From Ignavibacteriaceae bacterium (GTDB lineage Bacteria > Bacteroidota > Ignavibacteria > Ignavibacteriales > Ignavibacteriaceae), in assembly GCA_013388525.1 (NCBI GenBank), contig JACAFA010000183.1, positions 1 through 8,825 on the forward strand: 8,825 nt of DNA, given 5' to 3'. The notes beneath the pieces were generated by a model. That model searched no databases and was not told the origin of the DNA. It saw nothing but the letters and a program-made list of their open reading frames with translations. Shown in pieces: positions 1-6,690 of the stretch; position 1 is the stretch's first letter; the number at the start of each line of letters is the position of its first letter. Made by a program: the position numbers and the translations under genes.

Positions 1-1
1 T

Positions 2-142
2 TCTGAATCATTCACTTCGAGAGCAGAAGCAATGAAAAGAGAAAAGTGGTTTAAGTCAAAATCAGGTAGAAAGAAAATTGCTGAAATCCTGAAAAATTTC
101 CTGGAAGCTGAAGGCAACGGTTTGTCCGTCTCGTCCCGATAA
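2..142 (+). CDS. GIY-YIG family endonuclease, C-terminal fragment (5' end outside window)
   Basis: An open frame enters from the left edge and ends at TAA 140-142, giving 46 residues. The segment SRAEAMKREKWFKSKSGRK (residues 6-24) matches the C-terminal helix region of small stand-alone GIY-YIG (URI-type) nucleases, which usually read S-R-x-E-A-x-x-R-E-x-x-F/W-K-S-x-x-G-R. The glutamate in that motif (residue 9) is probably the conserved metal-binding Glu of the fold. The GIY and YIG strands themselves lie upstream of the window and cannot be checked. Stand-alone members are typically about 80-100 residues, so roughly the last half is visible. Family function is metal-dependent DNA cleavage, but the cellular role of these small proteins is poorly known. 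Oddly, the final residues (about 39-46, NGLSVSSR) are encoded by the left half of a palindromic element and the stop codon lies in a hairpin loop, so the native C-terminus may have been altered by insertion. The family call rests on a short motif. Confidence 0.72.
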   Translation, partial: SESFTSRAEAMKREKWFKSKSGRKKIAEILKNFLEAEGNGLSVSSR

Positions 143-195
143 AATCGGGACGGACGAGATCTCATCCCGATTATATTCGGGATGGACTAAACCGT
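117..195. repeat. Nested palindromic element (outer stem enclosing two hairpins)
   Basis: The outer arms are ACGGTTT (117-123) plus GTCC (124-127), pairing with GGAC (184-187) and AAACCGT (189-195), with T188 bulged. Inside are two hairpins with closely related stems. Hairpin A has CGTCCCGAT (132-140) pairing with ATCGGGACG (144-152) around an AAA loop. Hairpin B has CATCCCGA (163-170) pairing with TCGGGATG (177-184) around TTATAT. Between them is the perfect palindrome GAGATCTC (156-163). Alternative pairings exist: TCTCGTCC (129-136) with GGACGAGA (152-159), and GTCCGTC (124-130) with GACGGAC (149-155). The element is much richer in G+C than the DNA around it. There is no T-tract right after either hairpin, so it is not a standard intrinsic terminator, although it lies where the nuclease gene ends. 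It resembles a miniature or REP-like interspersed palindromic element. Its copy number in the genome is unknown from one window. Confidence 0.75.
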
Positions 196-470
196 CGTAC
201 TGGGTAAACTGGTCAACAGAGTCCGTTATCATCTGAAAGATTCAAACGACTACTGAGAGTTCTGAGATGAAAGTTCATAATTCTTTGGCTGAGAATCTCT
301 GTTTCAGCTCCTTTATCGACTCTCAATTAGAAATGTCATAACTTCTCACTATCCTCTTTGGATTCTAAAATTATTCTTTCAAAGTATTTAAATCACACCA
401 ACAATGAGGCATTATTATTTTAATTTCATTTTTTTATAGTTTACATCATCAAAAAAAAATAATAGATAAA
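196..470. other. Intergenic stretch without a convincing gene
   Basis: About 275 bases separate the palindromic element from the mscS start. There is no long open frame on either strand. A short + frame opens after the TAA at 188-190 and ends at TGA 254-256. It includes residues LGKLVNRVRYHLKDSNDY, which look protein-like in composition and could be the tail of a decayed gene, but 21 codons cannot prove that. The hexamer CTGAGA occurs three times (253, 262, 289) without clear spacing. The last 60 bases are strongly AT-rich with an A-run (451-459) just before the mscS start, as expected for a leader. I see no riboswitch, tRNA or confident promoter; TAGTTTAC (437-444) is only a partial match to the Bacteroidota -7 element. 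Confidence 0.5.
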
Positions 471-2120
471 ATGAAAACTCAATTCATTAACAAATCGTCA
501 GGAAATTATTGGTGTAAATTTCACACAATTGTTCTGCTGCTTTTTCTTTTGCTAAATAATTTAACATTCTCAGCTCAACTGCCTGACAGCACTTCCGCTC
601 AAGGTTCAATAGCTGCTGTAGAAATTGATGGAAATAAACTATTCTACGTTCGGGGAATCTCTTCTTTCACTGCTGCTGACCGGGCACGAATTGTTGCGGA
701 AAGAATTATTAGTCTTGCAGAGACTAAATCATTCATTCCTGATTCTATTCAAATAATTGATGAGGGCGATCGAAATGTAATAAGCGGCAATGGTATTGTG
801 ATAGTAAGACTGTTTGATTTTGATGCTGAAATTGAAGAAGTCAGCAGGCAAATCTTATCTGAAATTGTAAAGCAAAAGATTATTAAGGCTATTAAATCAT
901 ACCGCTTTGAAAGAAGCAGCGATCTGCTGATTAAAAGAATAATTTATGCTTCAATTGCTACTGTTCTATTAATTTTAATATTATTTCTGTTTCGTCTTCT
1001 TTCAAGACGATTTGATATATTTCTCGAAGCAAAAGTCAGATCAAGGATTGAGATGTTAGAGTCTCAATCGCATCGTATTATCCAGGCAAAACAATTATGG
1101 ACTGCCTTGCGAGGATTTACAAGGACCATTAAAGTCACTCTTACAATATTATTATTAGTCTTTTACGTCCAGTTTGTACTCGAGATATTTCCTGTAACAA
1201 AACCTATTGCTGCTGAAGTTTTTTCGCTTTTAATCAAGCCGCTTGGTGTTATGGGTGAAGCAATTTTATCTGAGCTCCCGAACATTGCATTTTTAGTGAT
1301 TTTGATTTTTGTTGTACGTTATTTCATTAAACTAATTAAGTTATTTTTCACTGGTATAAGTCAGGAAACAATTGTTATAGCAAACTTCGATTCTGACTGG
1401 GCATGGCCAACATTTAAGATTGTCAAGTTTGTGATCATAGTTTTTGCTATTGTTATTGCTTATCCATACATCCCTGGCTCAGATTCAGATGCGTTTAAAG
1501 GAATTTCTGTTCTCCTCGGCATTATGTTCTCAATTGGTTCGTCCTCTTTCATAAGCAATATTGTTGCCGGTTATAGTTTAACTTATCGTCGGGCATTCAA
1601 GCTGGGTGATTGGATAAAAATAGAAAATAATTTCGGTGAAGTTATAGATATCAAACCGTTTGTCACACGAATTCGGAGTTTAAAGAATGAAGAAATTATA
1701 ATTCCCAATTCAAATCTTATTAACTCCCAGGTAATTAATTTCAGTTCATTATCTAAAAAGAACGGTATTATCCTTCACACAACTGTAGGCATTGGTTATG
1801 AAACTCCATGGAGGTTGGTTGAAGAGATGTTAAAAACAGCAGCTGACCGGACTGAAGGACTGTTAAAAGATTTACCACCTTTTGTACTACAAAAATCTCT
1901 TGGTGATTTTGCTGTTCTTTACGAGATAAATGCTTATTGTAATAACCCTTCTATAATGATGAAAATTTATAGTTCTCTGCATCGAAATATTCTGGATATA
2001 TTTAATGAAAATAATGTGCAGATAATGACACCTGCTTATGAAGGAGACCCGGCAGAACCAAAAGTTGTTCCTAAAGAAAAGTGGTACACACCTCTGAAGT
2101 CCGATAAAAAGCTGGAATAA
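471..2120 (+). CDS. MscS-family mechanosensitive ion channel with signal peptide and periplasmic domain
   Basis: The 549-residue product should be an inner-membrane channel of the small-conductance mechanosensitive family, which releases solutes when membrane tension rises under hypo-osmotic shock. Residues 1-35 look like a signal peptide (hydrophobic run VLLLFLLLNN, then FSA-Q). Residues about 36-150 form a soluble, presumably periplasmic domain. Hydrophobic segments follow at about 157-178, 217-238, 270-292, 313-333 and 343-372. The last is the pore-lining helix, rich in Gly/Ala/Ser (GIMFSIGSSSFISNIVAG), followed by the MscS beta-domain (AFKLGDWIKI at 375-384, VTRIRSL at 398-404, IIIPNSNLINSQVINFS at 409-425) and a cytoplasmic alpha/beta vestibule to about 520. 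It is longer than E. coli MscS (286 residues) because of the extra N-terminal domain and helices. The ATG at 471 is the only start that keeps the signal peptide. The leader is A-rich with no Shine-Dalgarno. ribD follows after 45 bases. The family is certain; gating properties and any extra sensing role of the N-terminal domain are not. Confidence 0.93.
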   Translation: MKTQFINKSSGNYWCKFHTIVLLLFLLLNNLTFSAQLPDSTSAQGSIAAVEIDGNKLFYVRGISSFTAADRARIVAERIISLAETKSFIPDSIQIIDEGDRNVISGNGIVIVRLFDFDAEIEEVSRQILSEIVKQKIIKAIKSYRFERSSDLLIKRIIYASIATVLLILILFLFRLLSRRFDIFLEAKVRSRIEMLESQSHRIIQAKQLWTALRGFTRTIKVTLTILLLVFYVQFVLEIFPVTKPIAAEVFSLLIKPLGVMGEAILSELPNIAFLVILIFVVRYFIKLIKLFFTGISQETIVIANFDSDWAWPTFKIVKFVIIVFAIVIAYPYIPGSDSDAFKGISVLLGIMFSIGSSSFISNIVAGYSLTYRRAFKLGDWIKIENNFGEVIDIKPFVTRIRSLKNEEIIIPNSNLINSQVINFSSLSKKNGIILHTTVGIGYETPWRLVEEMLKTAADRTEGLLKDLPPFVLQKSLGDFAVLYEINAYCNNPSIMMKIYSSLHRNILDIFNENNVQIMTPAYEGDPAEPKVVPKEKWYTPLKSDKKLE

Positions 2121-2165
2121 TTTATTGGAAATTTTGATAAGAATTACATAGAGAACTGGATTCAA

Positions 2166-3251
2166 TTGTTAGAAGATTATCCAAAATATATCAAAAGCTG
2201 TTTTAAGCTTGCTGAAAAAGGAAAAGGCTTTGTTAGTCCAAATCCTCTTGTTGGTGCTGTGCTTGTTAAAAATGGAAAAGTGATTGGCAAAGGTTTTCAT
2301 AAAAAATACGGTTCTGCACACGCTGAAGTTAATGCAATAAAAAATGCAACAGAGAATTTTGAAGGTTCTACACTCTATTGCAACCTCGAACCCTGCTGTC
2401 ATACGAATAAAAAAACTCCTCCCTGTGTACCATTGATAATCCAGAATAAAATTAATAAAGTTGTAATCAGTAATCTCGATCCGAATAAAGATGTAAATGG
2501 AAAAGGTATTAGTCAATTAAGAAATGCTGGAATTGAAGTCATATCTGGAATTCTCGAGGACGAAGGAAGAGAATTAAACAAATTCTACTTCAAGTATATC
2601 AAAAAGAAATTGCCTTACATAACTTTAAAGATTGCGCAGTCAGTTGACGGAAAAATAAGTGAGTCGCGAAATAAACAAACCTGGCTGACTGGAAAAGAAT
2701 CTATTAAATATGTTCACAAATTGCGAAGTGAATATGATGCTGTTCTGGTAGGTGCTAACACAATTAAAATTGATGATCCTCAATTAAATGTTAGAGAAGT
2801 TAACGGAAGAAATCCCGTAAGAATAAGTATTGATGGAAAGCTTAGTATTCCATTTAACTCAAAAATTTTAAATCCTGTCGATCCTGAAAAGACGTGGGTG
2901 TTTACTTCGAAGAATGTTGATGAGAAAAAAATTAAAATTTTGGAAGAGCGTGGAATAAAAATCTTTAAAATTGGTTCAGCAGGACAAAATAAACTGGATA
3001 TAAAAAAAATTCTGAAAATTCTTGCTGAGCAGAAAATCACTTCTCTTCTGGTTGAAGGTGGTGCAAACATTTTTAGTCAATTTGTTGAACAGGATTTATT
3101 TGACGAAATCATCATTCTTCAGGCACCTAAAATTCTTGGAAAAGGAGTTACACTATTTAACACAAAAGCATTAAAAAAACTTCAATTATTGAGTGTAAAT
3201 AAACTTGGAAAAGATGTAAAACTAGTTTACGGTAAAAAATTTTCTGATTAG
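2166..3251 (+). CDS. ribD: Bifunctional riboflavin biosynthesis deaminase/reductase RibD (TTG start)
   Basis: The product carries out two successive cytoplasmic steps: deamination of the 2,5-diamino-pyrimidinone ribosyl phosphate derived from GTP, then NADPH-dependent reduction of the ribosyl to a ribityl chain. The deaminase domain (about 1-145) has SPNPLVGAV (24-32), the catalytic HAE (52-54) and the zinc cysteines in EPCCH (75-79) and PPC (85-87). The distance between the two ligand cysteines (C77, C87) is one residue longer than in the E. coli and B. subtilis proteins as I recall them. The reductase domain (about 150-361) has LKIAQSVDGKIS (154-165), WLTG (173-176), VGANTIKIDDP (195-205) and VEGGA (296-300). 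Length is normal (361). No in-frame ATG or GTG lies between the preceding in-frame stop (2118-2120) and the conserved N-terminus; TTG at 2166 gives the usual spacing before the first helix, so it is the likely start. Codon choice of TTG and a weak AGAG upstream suggest modest translation. First gene of the riboflavin cluster. Confidence 0.96.
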   Translation: MLEDYPKYIKSCFKLAEKGKGFVSPNPLVGAVLVKNGKVIGKGFHKKYGSAHAEVNAIKNATENFEGSTLYCNLEPCCHTNKKTPPCVPLIIQNKINKVVISNLDPNKDVNGKGISQLRNAGIEVISGILEDEGRELNKFYFKYIKKKLPYITLKIAQSVDGKISESRNKQTWLTGKESIKYVHKLRSEYDAVLVGANTIKIDDPQLNVREVNGRNPVRISIDGKLSIPFNSKILNPVDPEKTWVFTSKNVDEKKIKILEERGIKIFKIGSAGQNKLDIKKILKILAEQKITSLLVEGGANIFSQFVEQDLFDEIIILQAPKILGKGVTLFNTKALKKLQLLSVNKLGKDVKLVYGKKFSD

Positions 3252-3281
3252 TTTATGAATGAAAATAATTAACTTTGCTCT

Positions 3282-3926
3282 ATGTTTACAGGAATAATTG
3301 AAGAAATAGGCAAAATTGAAAAGACAACACCAATTGCGGGTGGTTTAAAAATCAATGTAAAAGCTGAAAAAGTTTTTGATGACATTAAGATTAATGATTC
3401 TATTTGTGTTGATGGAGTTTGCCTCACTGTTACAAACCTTGATAAGAATTCTTTTTGGGTAGATGCAGTCGGTGCTACACTTGAGAAAACCTCTTTTGAT
3501 TTTATTAAAGCAGATACTTACGTTAATTTGGAAAGATCTGTAAGACTCAATGATAGAATGGGTGGTCATCTTGTTCAGGGACACGTGAACGGAATCGGAA
3601 TCATATCAGAAATCAAAAAACTTGGTGAAAATTATCTTGTTAAAATTATTATTCCGGATGAGCTTAAGAAATATCTAATCAAAGAAGGATCAATTGCAAT
3701 CAACGGAATTAGTCTAACTATTGCTGATGTTAGCAAAAATGAAATATCAATTTCAATCATCCCTCACACATGGCAGAATACAAACCTGAAATACAAAAAG
3801 TTGAATGACAAAGTAAATGTTGAAATTGATATTTTAGCAAAGTATGTTGAAAAACTTTTAACCAAAGTGAATAATTCTTCAAATAAAAATATAACCGAAA
3901 GCTGGCTTAAAGAGATTGGCTATTAA
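3282..3926 (+). CDS. ribE: Riboflavin synthase alpha chain
   Basis: This enzyme dismutates two molecules of 6,7-dimethyl-8-ribityllumazine into riboflavin and the pyrimidine substrate of lumazine synthase, acting as a trimer in the cytoplasm. The sequence shows the two tandem lumazine-binding repeats. Repeat 1 (about 1-92) begins with the diagnostic [10 protein letters not shown] and contains [12 protein letters not shown] (39-50, with S40 and C47). Repeat 2 (about 93-195) contains [11 protein letters not shown] (94-104, with H96 and H101), [12 protein letters not shown] (136-147) and [10 protein letters not shown] (160-169). The 214-residue length is typical, with a short polar tail after about residue 193. 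The ATG at 3282 is fixed by the conserved MFTG start, whose N-terminal Phe sits in the active site in the family. It lies 30 bases after ribD and its TAA overlaps the ribBA ATG, so it is surely in the operon. The gene is called ribC in E. coli nomenclature. Confidence 0.97.
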   Translation: MFTGIIEEIGKIEKTTPIAGGLKINVKAEKVFDDIKINDSICVDGVCLTVTNLDKNSFWVDAVGATLEKTSFDFIKADTYVNLERSVRLNDRMGGHLVQGHVNGIGIISEIKKLGENYLVKIIIPDELKKYLIKEGSIAINGISLTIADVSKNEISISIIPHTWQNTNLKYKKLNDKVNVEIDILAKYVEKLLTKVNNSSNKNITESWLKEIGY

Positions 3927-5161
3927 TGAAAGGGAAAATGAATAATAATAACGAGTTTAAATTCAATTCGATTGATGAAGCTATTGAGGATATCAAAGCT
4001 GGCAGAATGCTTATTGTTGTTGATGATGCTGACCGAGAAAATGAAGGCGATCTTGTAATGGCTGCAGAACTTTGTAAACCAAAAGATGTTAACTTTATTA
4101 CAAGAGAAGGACGCGGAATTCTTTGTTTGCCAATCACAGAAGAAAAAGCAAAAGAGCTTAATCTTGATTTAATGGTACAAAATAATACTGCACTTCACGG
4201 CACACCTTTTTCAATTTCCATTGATTACAAGCACGGAACTACTACAGGAATTTCAGCTCACGACAGAGCAATTACGATTAACCGTGCTGCTGATAAAAAA
4301 GTTAATCCGGATGATTTTGCAAGACCAGGTCATATTTTTCCGTTGATTGCAAAAAAAGGTGGTGTGCTCAAACGTGCTGGTCATACAGAAGCAGTTGTAG
4401 ATTTGGTTCAACTTGCCGGACTTAACCCCGTTGGTGTTCTTTGTGAAATTCTTGCTGAAGATGGAACGATGGCGCGTGTTCCTAAGCTGATGGAGTTTGC
4501 AAAGAAACATAATTTGAAAATTATCACCATCGCTGATTTGATAGAATACAGGATGGCAAGAGAACATTTTGTTCAGAAAAAAGTTACTGTGGATTTACCA
4601 ACAAGATACGGTTCCTTCAAACTTCATCTTTATGAAAATACTCTTGATCCTCTGGATAATCCGATGGCTTTAGTAAAAGGAGATATTAGTGGTGACGAAC
4701 CCGTTCTTGTTCGTGTCCATTCAGAATGTTTAACCGGAGATATTTTCGGTTCAAAGCGATGTGACTGCGGTGAACAGCTTATTGCAGCAATGACTATGGT
4801 CGAGAATGCCGGCAGAGGTGTTGTTCTTTACATGCGTCAGGAAGGAAGAGGAATTGGATTAGTAAACAAACTTCTCGCCTATCATTTGCAGGAACAAGGC
4901 AAAGATACAGTTGAAGCAAATGAAGCTCTTGGTTTCAAAGCTGACCTCAGAGATTATGGCACCGGTGCACAAATTCTAAAAGATCTTGGATTGAAAAAGA
5001 TTAAGTTGTTGACTAACAATCCCAAAAAAGTAATTGGACTTAAAGGTTATGACCTTGAAATTGTTGAAAGGATTCCTCTGGAAATTCCTCCTAATCCAAT
5101 TAACAAAAAATATCTGAAAACAAAGAAAGACCGATTAGGTCATTTACTTCATACTGATTAA
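3926..5161 (+). CDS. ribBA: Bifunctional 3,4-dihydroxy-2-butanone-4-phosphate synthase / GTP cyclohydrolase II
   Basis: One protein supplies both precursors of riboflavin. The N-terminal domain (about 10-210) converts ribulose 5-phosphate to dihydroxybutanone phosphate; it has [12 protein letters not shown] (33-44), HGTPF (91-95), [11 protein letters not shown] (105-115), RPGHIFPL (133-140) and RAGHTEA (150-156). The C-terminal domain (about 220-411) opens GTP; it has [15 protein letters not shown] (262-276), zinc cysteines C268, C279 and C281 with the usual 11 and 2 spacing, [11 protein letters not shown] (302-312), DYGTGAQIL (343-351) and LTNNPKK (362-368). Both active sites look complete, unlike some RibBA homologues in which one half is decayed. 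The first ATG (3926) forms TAATG with the ribE stop, favouring translational coupling. An in-frame ATG at 3938 (residue 5) sits three bases after AAAGGG (3929-3934), so initiation there is possible and would not affect the fold. The 411-residue length is normal. Confidence 0.97.
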   Translation: MKGKMNNNNEFKFNSIDEAIEDIKAGRMLIVVDDADRENEGDLVMAAELCKPKDVNFITREGRGILCLPITEEKAKELNLDLMVQNNTALHGTPFSISIDYKHGTTTGISAHDRAITINRAADKKVNPDDFARPGHIFPLIAKKGGVLKRAGHTEAVVDLVQLAGLNPVGVLCEILAEDGTMARVPKLMEFAKKHNLKIITIADLIEYRMAREHFVQKKVTVDLPTRYGSFKLHLYENTLDPLDNPMALVKGDISGDEPVLVRVHSECLTGDIFGSKRCDCGEQLIAAMTMVENAGRGVVLYMRQEGRGIGLVNKLLAYHLQEQGKDTVEANEALGFKADLRDYGTGAQILKDLGLKKIKLLTNNPKKVIGLKGYDLEIVERIPLEIPPNPINKKYLKTKKDRLGHLLHTD

Positions 5162-5176
5162 AATTATAACAAACTA

Positions 5177-5182
5177 AGAGGA
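5177..5182 (+). promoter_or_regulatory. Shine-Dalgarno sequence of ribH
   Basis: AGAGGA ends four bases before the ribH ATG at 5187. It stands out because mscS, ribD, ribE and the DAHP synthase gene lack a comparable motif. It fixes the ribH start and suggests independent, efficient initiation of the highly oligomeric lumazine synthase. Confidence 0.6.
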
Positions 5183-5186
5183 TAAA

Positions 5187-5651
5187 ATGGCTAACATCAT
5201 TGAAGGAAAATTAAACGCTAAAGGAAAGAAATTCGGATTAGTCGTAAGCAGATTTAATGAGTTAATTTCGTCGCAGCTCCTTTCAGGTGCAAAAGATTGT
5301 TTATTAAGACACGATTGTAAAGAAGAAGATATCACTGTAGTCTGGGTTCCGGGTTCATATGAAATACCATTGACCGCAAAGAAGATGGCTCATTCAAAAA
5401 AGTTTGATGCAGTCATTTGTCTTGGTGCAGTTATTCGCGGAGGAACTCCACATTTCGATTACATTGCTGCAGAAGTTTCGAAAGGGATTGCACAAGTCGG
5501 ACTTGATGCAAATCTTCCTGTAATATTTGGAGTTTTGACAACAGATAATATTGAACAAGCACTTGAACGTGCTGGAACGAAAGCAGGTAACAAAGGTTGG
5601 GATGCAGCACTATCTGCAATTGAAATGGTTAGCTTATTTAAGCAGTTGTGA
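5187..5651 (+). CDS. ribH: 6,7-dimethyl-8-ribityllumazine synthase (riboflavin synthase beta chain)
   Basis: This is the penultimate enzyme of riboflavin synthesis; it condenses dihydroxybutanone phosphate (from the RibBA N-terminal domain) with the ribitylamino-pyrimidine. Family members form pentamers or 60-subunit capsids. The 154-residue length is standard. Motifs in order: [17 protein letters not shown] (19-35, the aromatic residue stacks on the pyrimidine), VPGSYEIP (54-61), [15 protein letters not shown] (80-94, with the catalytic H89), [11 protein letters not shown] (111-121) and ALERAG (125-130, with the phosphate-binding Arg R128). It sits 25 bases after ribBA and is the last gene of the riboflavin cluster. 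The next gene is 137 bases away behind a possible promoter. Nothing in the sequence is truncated or unusual. Whether it forms a capsid or a pentamer cannot be read from the sequence. Confidence 0.97.
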   Translation: MANIIEGKLNAKGKKFGLVVSRFNELISSQLLSGAKDCLLRHDCKEEDITVVWVPGSYEIPLTAKKMAHSKKFDAVICLGAVIRGGTPHFDYIAAEVSKGIAQVGLDANLPVIFGVLTTDNIEQALERAGTKAGNKGWDAALSAIEMVSLFKQL

Positions 5652-5751
5652 AATTTATTAAAGCAGTAAGCGGGCTTTACATTTGCCCTGATTATTAGTT
5701 GGTATAGTGAACTAAAATATAGATAAATGTGTTCTTATGGTAAGTATTTCA

Positions 5752-5759
5752 TATTTTTG
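5752..5759 (+). promoter_or_regulatory. Candidate -7 promoter element of the DAHP synthase gene
   Basis: TATTTTTG matches the Bacteroidota -7 consensus TAnnTTTG exactly. It ends 29 bases before the ATG at 5789, which would leave a leader of about 20 bases. No good TTTG -33 element is present at the expected distance, and an 8-base degenerate match in AT-rich DNA can arise by chance. The equivalent match 31 bases before the transporter gene at 6730 adds some weight. Confidence 0.3.
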
Positions 5760-5788
5760 TAATTGAATTGTAGAATATTTCAAAGAAA

Positions 5789-6631
5789 ATGAAAAGATTA
5801 TCAGAAACAAAAGTTCAGAAAATAAATTCAGAGCATAACACAATTATTAATTTGAATAATGTACATATCGGGGAAGGATATTTCACCGTTTTTGCGGGAC
5901 CTTGCGCACTTGAAACGGAAGAATTAGCTATTCAAACAGCAAAATCAGTAGAAAACTCCGGAGCAAAAGTTTTCAGATGTTCATTATTTAAACCACGAAC
6001 CTCCCCTTATACATTTCAGGGTTACGGAATTAATGGAGTTAAACTTTTACAACTTCTTCACTCTGAAACAAATTTACTTCTTGAAACAGAAGTATTAAGC
6101 ACAGATCATCTCGAGACATTAGCCTACGAAGCTGATATCTTAAGAATCGGTTCAAGGAATATGGATAATTATGAACTACTTAAAGCTGTCGGGAAAACAA
6201 ACAAGCCGATAATTCTTAAAAGAAACATGAGCGCAACCCTGGAAGAATTCCTTCTTGCTGCTGAATACATTTTATCTGTTGGAAATGATAAAGTGATTCT
6301 CTGTGAGCGTGGAATCAGAACATTTGAAACTTATACAAGAAACACTCTTGACATTCTTGCTGTTCCGGCTTTAAAAGAATTAACACATCTTCCTGTAATT
6401 GTTGACCCGTCACACAGCACAGGGAAAAGAAGTTTAGTTCCTTCTGCAAGTAAGGCAGCATTAGCTGCTGGTGCTGATGGATTATTAATTGAAGTTCATC
6501 CTGATCCGGTTAGTTCGTATTCAGATGGTCAGCAATCAATCGATATTTCAGAATTCGAAAGGTTGATGAGAGAGTTATCAGTTTTAGCAAAAGCTTTGGG
6601 TAAGAATTTTTCAGTTCCTGTTTTAAGCTAG
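5789..6631 (+). CDS. aroF: 3-deoxy-7-phosphoheptulonate (DAHP) synthase, type I-beta, no regulatory domain
   Basis: The enzyme condenses phosphoenolpyruvate with erythrose 4-phosphate in the first step of the shikimate (aromatic amino acid) pathway. Core motifs: FAGPCALE (35-42, metal ligand C39), FKPRTSPYTFQG (67-78), LKRNMSAT (143-150), LCERGIRTFE (171-180), VDPSHSTG (205-212, H209), IEVHPDP (234-240, E235) and SDG (245-247, D246). All four expected metal ligands (C, H, E, D) are present. Only about 30 residues precede the core, so the ferredoxin-like regulatory domain of the Thermotoga enzyme and any chorismate mutase fusion are absent; feedback control by those routes is unlikely. Oddities: the usual RGGA before FKPRTSPY is RCSL (63-66), the usual KRGM is KRNM, and the usual IGAR is IGSR. 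The ATG at 5789 has no Shine-Dalgarno. The gene is monocistronic by appearance: a candidate promoter in front and a strong terminator behind. A KDO-8-phosphate synthase is the nearest alternative, but FKPRTSPY and CERGIRTFE favour DAHP synthase. Confidence 0.9.
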   Translation: MKRLSETKVQKINSEHNTIINLNNVHIGEGYFTVFAGPCALETEELAIQTAKSVENSGAKVFRCSLFKPRTSPYTFQGYGINGVKLLQLLHSETNLLLETEVLSTDHLETLAYEADILRIGSRNMDNYELLKAVGKTNKPIILKRNMSATLEEFLLAAEYILSVGNDKVILCERGIRTFETYTRNTLDILAVPALKELTHLPVIVDPSHSTGKRSLVPSASKAALAAGADGLLIEVHPDPVSSYSDGQQSIDISEFERLMRELSVLAKALGKNFSVPVLS

Positions 6632-6656
6632 TTCTTAAAAATATTTTTTTCTTTGA

Positions 6657-6688
6657 AAGCTCCTTGATGTCAGGAGCTTATTTTTTTT
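6657..6688 (+). terminator. Intrinsic (Rho-independent) terminator after the DAHP synthase gene
   Basis: AAGCTCCT (6657-6664) pairs perfectly with AGGAGCTT (6672-6679) around a 7-base loop, followed after one A by eight T (6681-6688). It lies 25 bases after the aroF stop and separates aroF from the transporter gene. Confidence 0.9.
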
Positions 6689-6690
6689 AG

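Noticed and set aside
120..190. The double hairpin as a CRISPR fragment or intrinsic terminator
   Set aside because: There is no repeat-spacer periodicity, the two hairpins are adjacent palindromes rather than direct repeats with spacers, and no T-tract follows either stem.
196..256. tRNA remnant suggested by GATTCAAAC (T-loop-like)
   Set aside because: No acceptor stem, anticodon arm or CCA end can be built around it.
1887..2516. Antisense open frames on the - strand across the end of mscS and the start of ribD (1887-2165, 2169-2516)
   Set aside because: They lie opposite well-supported genes, and their translations show no recognisable motifs. They are shadows of AT-rich codon use.
3270..3277. 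TAACTTTG, an exact TAnnTTTG match before ribE
   Set aside because: It ends only four bases before the ribE ATG, so transcription would begin at or inside the start codon. The gene is clearly inside an operon.
4253..4567. Antisense open frame opposite ribBA
   Set aside because: It overlaps conserved RibBA motifs on the other strand and its translation has no family features.
5672..5688. GGGC/GCCC hairpin after ribH as a terminator
   Set aside because: The stem is four base pairs with a nine-base loop and no T-tract, too weak to call, although a terminator would make sense here.
5695..5715. Inverted repeat TTAGTT/AACTAA between ribH and aroF as an operator
   Set aside because: A six-base AT-rich repeat with a nine-base loop is expected by chance in this composition, and no regulator is nearby.
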